A DNA stretch of 64,000 nt. It comes from an uncultured Muribaculaceae bacterium. GTDB lineage: Bacteria > Bacteroidota > Bacteroidia > Bacteroidales > Muribaculaceae. Position 1 is the stretch's first letter, and each line of letters starts with the position of its first letter. The stretch covers positions 1-64,000 of the forward strand of contig CAJULY010000002.1 in the NCBI GenBank assembly GCA_910587185.1, given 5' to 3'. The position numbers and the translations under genes are program-made. Shown one piece after another: positions 61,140-64,000 of this stretch. The notes below the pieces were generated by a model. That model was not told where the DNA came from. It did no database searches and was given only the letters and a program-made list of their open reading frames with translations.

Positions 61140-61643
61140 ATGAAAAGTATAGGTATTTTCTATGGTTCGACAACCGGAACGACCGAACAGGTGGCTATGG
61201 AAATAGCCGAAACTCTTGGTGTTGCAGAGGCGGATGTGCATGACGTTACAAAGAGCGCTCCTTCGGAGGTCGGTGCATACGATGTGCTTCTGTTTGGAGC
61301 AAGCACCTGGGGCGACGGAGACTTGCAGGATGACATGCAGGATTTCCTCAATGGGGTCGGCGAAATATATCTCGGCAGAAAGTATGTAGGCGTATTCGGA
61401 TGCGGTGATGAGACGATGTCCGACACCTTCTGTAACGGAGTCGGCCAGATGTATGGACAGCTTGTTAAAACCGGAGCCACAATGATAGGCCAATATAATG
61501 CCGACGGCTATGATTTCTCAAAATCGGAAGCAGTCAGTGACGGGCATGCCGTTGGGCTTGTGATCGATAATGTCAATCATGAAAATCTGACACCGAAAAA
61601 GATCTCTGAATGGACAGCGGAAATCAAACGACAAATAGCCTGA
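61140..61643 (+). CDS. fldA: Flavodoxin
   Basis: A 167-aa long-chain flavodoxin. The FMN phosphate loop GSTTGTTE is at 9-16, the first flavin loop is GASTWGDGDLQDD and the second FGCGDETMSDTFCNGV. Low-potential electron carrier that can replace ferredoxin. Monocistronic, ended by the hairpin at 61686-61712. Confidence 0.95.
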   Translation: MKSIGIFYGSTTGTTEQVAMEIAETLGVAEADVHDVTKSAPSEVGAYDVLLFGASTWGDGDLQDDMQDFLNGVGEIYLGRKYVGVFGCGDETMSDTFCNGVGQMYGQLVKTGATMIGQYNADGYDFSKSEAVSDGHAVGLVIDNVNHENLTPKKISEWTAEIKRQIA

Positions 61644-61685
61644 TAATCAACAGCAAGATTTTTTTGGGATAAATTTTTGAATAAA

Positions 61686-61712
61686 AATGTGGCGAAAAAT
61701 TTGCCACATTTG
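61686..61712 (+). terminator. Stem-loop after flavodoxin
   Basis: AAATGTGGC and GCCACATTT form a perfect 9-bp stem with a 9-nt loop. It lacks a clear T-run and overlaps the -33 element of the tRNA-Met promoter, so termination is probable but not certain. Confidence 0.55.
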
Positions 61713-61731
61713 AAATAATCAACTAACTTTG
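61700..61731 (+). promoter_or_regulatory. Promoter of tRNA-Met
   Basis: TTTG (61700-61703), 20 bp, TAACTTTG (61724-61731), 20 bp before the tRNA. Confidence 0.72.
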
Positions 61732-61751
61732 CACCGCAAAACAGAAATAAT

Positions 61752-61825
61752 GGCGGGATAGCTCAGTTGGTTAGAGCGTCGGATTCATAACCCGGAGGTC
61801 CCGAGTTCAATTCTCGGTCCCGCTA
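61752..61825 (+). tRNA. tRNA-Met (CAT)
   Basis: A 74-nt tRNA: acceptor GGCGGGA/TCCCGCT, D-arm GCTCAGTTGGTTAGAGC, anticodon loop TTCATAA with CAT, T-arm CGAGTTCAATTCTCG. The paired 1-72 (G-U) argues against initiator tRNA; a CAT-reading tRNA-Ile2 is an alternative that sequence by eye cannot fully exclude. Confidence 0.93.
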
Positions 61826-61826
61826 C

Positions 61827-61864
61827 GCAATCAAGGCCGTTCGTAAGAGCGGCCTTGATTGCGT
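61827..61864 (+). terminator. Terminator after tRNA-Met
   Basis: GCAATCAAGGCCG and CGGCCTTGATTGC arms, a 13-bp stem with a loop of about 11 nt, directly after the tRNA. Confidence 0.75.
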
Positions 61865-61975
61865 ATTGTAGCTGGCGTCTTGGGGTAACGGCGCAGATAT
61901 CGGTTGAAATGTTAAAAAAGTGTAGGCGCAATATTTTTATTGTGATGAGCATAGGTTTCATTCAACAATGTTAAT

Positions 61976-61983
61976 TATCTTTG
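61976..61983 (+). promoter_or_regulatory. Promoter -7 box of the PH-domain gene pair
   Basis: TATCTTTG, 52 bp before the ATG at 62036. Confidence 0.5.
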
Positions 61984-62035
61984 TCATTATTTTAACACCA
62001 TTTATTCACATTTCCCCCAAATCTCCAACTATCGT

Positions 62036-62551
62036 ATGACAAACCGTCAAATATGGCCGGAAGACATTCAGCCAATAGAAGAACTACACTTTGAACACAT
62101 AGAGCGTCCCTATATTAAAGTGATTATTATCCGCATAACACTGATTTATTTTGTCTTGATGGCTGTGGCGTTGTTCATCCCGGAATTTGTGTCAGGCCAT
62201 GCCATCGCAATTCTTATTGCTACGGAATCTGTATTGGCAGCCGCATTCGCAATCAATGTTTCGATGATGCGTAAAATCTATTCATTCAAGGGATACGCTC
62301 TGCGCGACAAGGATATTTCTTACCGTTCCGGCATACTTTTTGAATCGGTAACAACGATACCCTTTAGTAAAATCCAGCAAGTTAGCATACGCATGAATCC
62401 TGTAAGCCGCATTTTCAAGCTTTATTATCTGGATGTCATAAACGGCTCGCAGGACTCAATGAACAGTGTCACCATCCCCGGGCTGTCACATGAAAAGGCC
62501 GAGCGGTTAAAATCTTTACTAATTAATAAAGCCGACCTCACCAATGACTGA
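62036..62551 (+). CDS. bPH2-domain membrane protein (YdbS-like)
   Basis: A 171-aa protein with two adjacent hydrophobic segments (about 37-78) followed by a bacterial PH domain (YALRDKDISYRSGILFESVT, then PFSKIQQVSIRMNPVSRIF). This is the usual YdbS layout, paired with a larger multi-PH partner as here (8-bp overlap). The function of the pair is poorly known; a membrane-associated role is expected. Confidence 0.85.
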   Translation: MTNRQIWPEDIQPIEELHFEHIERPYIKVIIIRITLIYFVLMAVALFIPEFVSGHAIAILIATESVLAAAFAINVSMMRKIYSFKGYALRDKDISYRSGILFESVTTIPFSKIQQVSIRMNPVSRIFKLYYLDVINGSQDSMNSVTIPGLSHEKAERLKSLLINKADLTND

Positions 62552-64000
62552 TTTCTCTACTCCGCGACGGATGGGTGGCGGCGCGTTCGTTGTCCTGTTT
62601 GTCAAATCGCTCAAAGAGCTCTTCGGCGCTGTTTTCATTGGAATCGGATATCTGGTGTTCAAAAGCGATCATGATTCATCGGTCGGCATTCTGTTCAGAG
62701 TGATGATAGCTCTGGCATCGCTTATCGTGTTGTCATTAGCAGTAGCTTTCGTCAGATACTATTTCAGAAAATTTCATATAGATGGCGACCAGCTTGTCTT
62801 TACCCATGGTCTTACTACAAAACGGACAACAAATATTCCTCTCTCACGAGTGCATACTCTTCGCACAAATCGCGGCCTATTTTACAGAATTTTTGACCTG
62901 CGGGGAGTCTCGTTTGACACACTCGCAAGCGACAAGCAGGAGGTTGAGCTGATTCTCAGTGAAAGTGACTGGCAAAGGTTGCTCGATCTTGTTTGTTGCG
63001 GTGAAAGTATTGGCATGAAGTTGGAAGATATGGCACCCCCACCGTTTATTCCCGAAGATGGCACTCAGAGAATCAGCAATTACAATATCATTAAAGGTGC
63101 TGTTTGTCAGAATCATCTAAAAGGTTTTCTCATACTCGGTGCCATATTATTGGCAGTTATCGACAAAATCAATCAGTTTGACGATGACACGACGGGCCAT
63201 ATATTAGACTATATCGACACCCACGCCGGCGATGTGATGCCGACGGGAATGCAGTGGCTATGCTTCTTTGCTGTCATATACATGATTGTTATGATACTGT
63301 GGACTGGTAAAATCGTTTTGCGCTATGGAAACATGGTCATCACGCCTTCCGGTGATCGGCTTACGATTGAGTCGGGACTTGTCTCTCGTTTCACATGCCG
63401 CTTTGCTCGCGACAAGGTCACGATTCTATCGATCAAGCGTAATCCACTTGAAGTTTTGGCCGGTTGCCAGACAGTCCGACTGTATCAGGCAAACAATGCC
63501 TCAGGCGCTAAGAAAGAAGATAATATACGCATCTACGGTTCGATGCTCGGCGATCAGTTGCTTTCCTGGTGGCTCGGAGGTGCAAATGCCCCCACGGAGC
63601 TGTTTTCGGCCAGATCGGGTAGAGGTCTTATGGTGAGAAAATTCATCCCGAATCTTATTCTGGCAGTTGCAGTCATAACGGTGATGATATATTTTACTCA
63701 CAATTGGATGTCTTCAGCTATAATCGGGTCGGTTTACATCGTCATTTCAGCTATTCGTTCCGTGCTGGCTTGGAAACACAGCAGTATTATGCTTGCCGAT
63801 TCTTATGTGGCAATTAATTGCGGAAATATTGCCCTTATAAATGAATACATAAAATACCGTGACATCGAATCGGTCGGCATCCGGAGTACACCCTTCACGC
63901 CATTCACCCACCGCGTTTCGCTCAGTGTTGCAACTAATGCCGAAGCGGTTACTGTTTATTCTCTGAAACTTTCCGATGCTCTCAGACTCCGAGACCTTAT
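62544..64000 (+). CDS. Multi-bPH2-domain membrane protein (YdbT-like), C-terminus beyond window
   Basis: An open frame of 485 codons from ATG 62544 to the right edge with no stop. It alternates hydrophobic pairs (about 14-75, 190-255, 365-410) with bPH2 units: FHIDGDQLVFTHGLTTKRTT with LSRVHTLRTNRGLFYRIF, then ITPSGDRLTIESGLVSRFTC, then YVAINCGNIALINEYIKYRD. Such YdbT-like proteins usually have three PH domains. Overlaps the small partner by 8 bp, so the two are translationally coupled. Confidence 0.85.
   Translation, partial: MTDFSTPRRMGGGAFVVLFVKSLKELFGAVFIGIGYLVFKSDHDSSVGILFRVMIALASLIVLSLAVAFVRYYFRKFHIDGDQLVFTHGLTTKRTTNIPLSRVHTLRTNRGLFYRIFDLRGVSFDTLASDKQEVELILSESDWQRLLDLVCCGESIGMKLEDMAPPPFIPEDGTQRISNYNIIKGAVCQNHLKGFLILGAILLAVIDKINQFDDDTTGHILDYIDTHAGDVMPTGMQWLCFFAVIYMIVMILWTGKIVLRYGNMVITPSGDRLTIESGLVSRFTCRFARDKVTILSIKRNPLEVLAGCQTVRLYQANNASGAKKEDNIRIYGSMLGDQLLSWWLGGANAPTELFSARSGRGLMVRKFIPNLILAVAVITVMIYFTHNWMSSAIIGSVYIVISAIRSVLAWKHSSIMLADSYVAINCGNIALINEYIKYRDIESVGIRSTPFTPFTHRVSLSVATNAEAVTVYSLKLSDALRLRDL

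Noticed and set aside
61752..61825. Initiator tRNA-fMet
   Set aside because: Positions 1 and 72 form a G-U pair, whereas initiator tRNAs have an unpaired 1-72.

Overview
The window looks like a chromosomal segment of a gut-type Bacteroidales, most likely Muribaculaceae (family placement is inference). Signs are the Bacteroidetes promoter signature (a TAnnTTTG -7 box, often with a TTG or TTTG about 19-20 bp upstream), the type IX secretion protein PorQ, a fimbrillin-like lipoprotein, a GH92 alpha-mannosidase, DUF4286 and DUF6155 proteins, and the purH-mreBCD-mrdA-rodA order. No rRNA operon, CRISPR array or intact insertion sequence was seen.

Region 1 (about 1-24,950) is a surface-polysaccharide locus transcribed leftward. 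It starts at a 170-bp segment flanked by perfect 19-bp inverted repeats (24,728-24,746 and 24,917-24,935) that carries a promoter: a phase-variable invertible promoter. In this assembly the promoter points away from the locus, so the locus appears OFF. The first gene encodes an unusual 481-aa protein, a degenerate tyrosine-recombinase-like fold fused to a NusG/KOW (UpxY-like) antiterminator. It is followed by a small frameshifted ORF in the position where Bacteroides loci carry upxZ. Then come rmlA, rmlB, a VioA-like aminotransferase and an acyltransferase (a dTDP-N-acyl-amino-dideoxyhexose); a GT2, a Wzx flippase, an EpsG/Wzy-like polymerase and two GT4-type transferases; the UDP-L-FucNAc genes fnlA-wbuC-fnlB-fnlC; a cytidylyltransferase-GHMP kinase fusion; a WbuB-like transferase; a PglC-type initiating phosphoglycosyltransferase; a PglD-like acyltransferase; ACP, SDR and ketoacyl synthase III genes; and, at the left edge, the start of a DegT aminotransferase. 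The last block reads as a dedicated pathway that builds a short hydroxyacyl group on an ACP and places it on an amino sugar. A four-helix-bundle gene on the opposite strand, flanked by AT-rich repeats, sits between fnlB and fnlC. A zinc-site (HNH-like) protein and an ATPase pseudogene lie near the left end.

Region 2 (about 24,970-64,000) is core genome: five tRNA genes (Cys, Leu, Gln, Glu, Met) with promoters, four with clear terminators just downstream; a compact porQ-cmk-ispH-exonuclease-lipoprotein operon; pyrE; uvrB-ygiQ; an S9 peptidase; clpP-clpX-recQ and an ftsE-like gene; GH92 mannosidase; fimbrillin-like lipoprotein; a ROK kinase; ruvC with DUF4286 and a GT2; a LysE transporter; the elongasome operon purH, mreB, mreC, mreD, mrdA, rodA; a flavodoxin; and two PH-domain membrane proteins, the second running off the right edge.

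Several promoters lie only 5-15 bp from the start codon, suggesting leaderless or very short-leader mRNAs. Start codons were moved where the longest frame began with TTG or inside a terminator; each entry says so.
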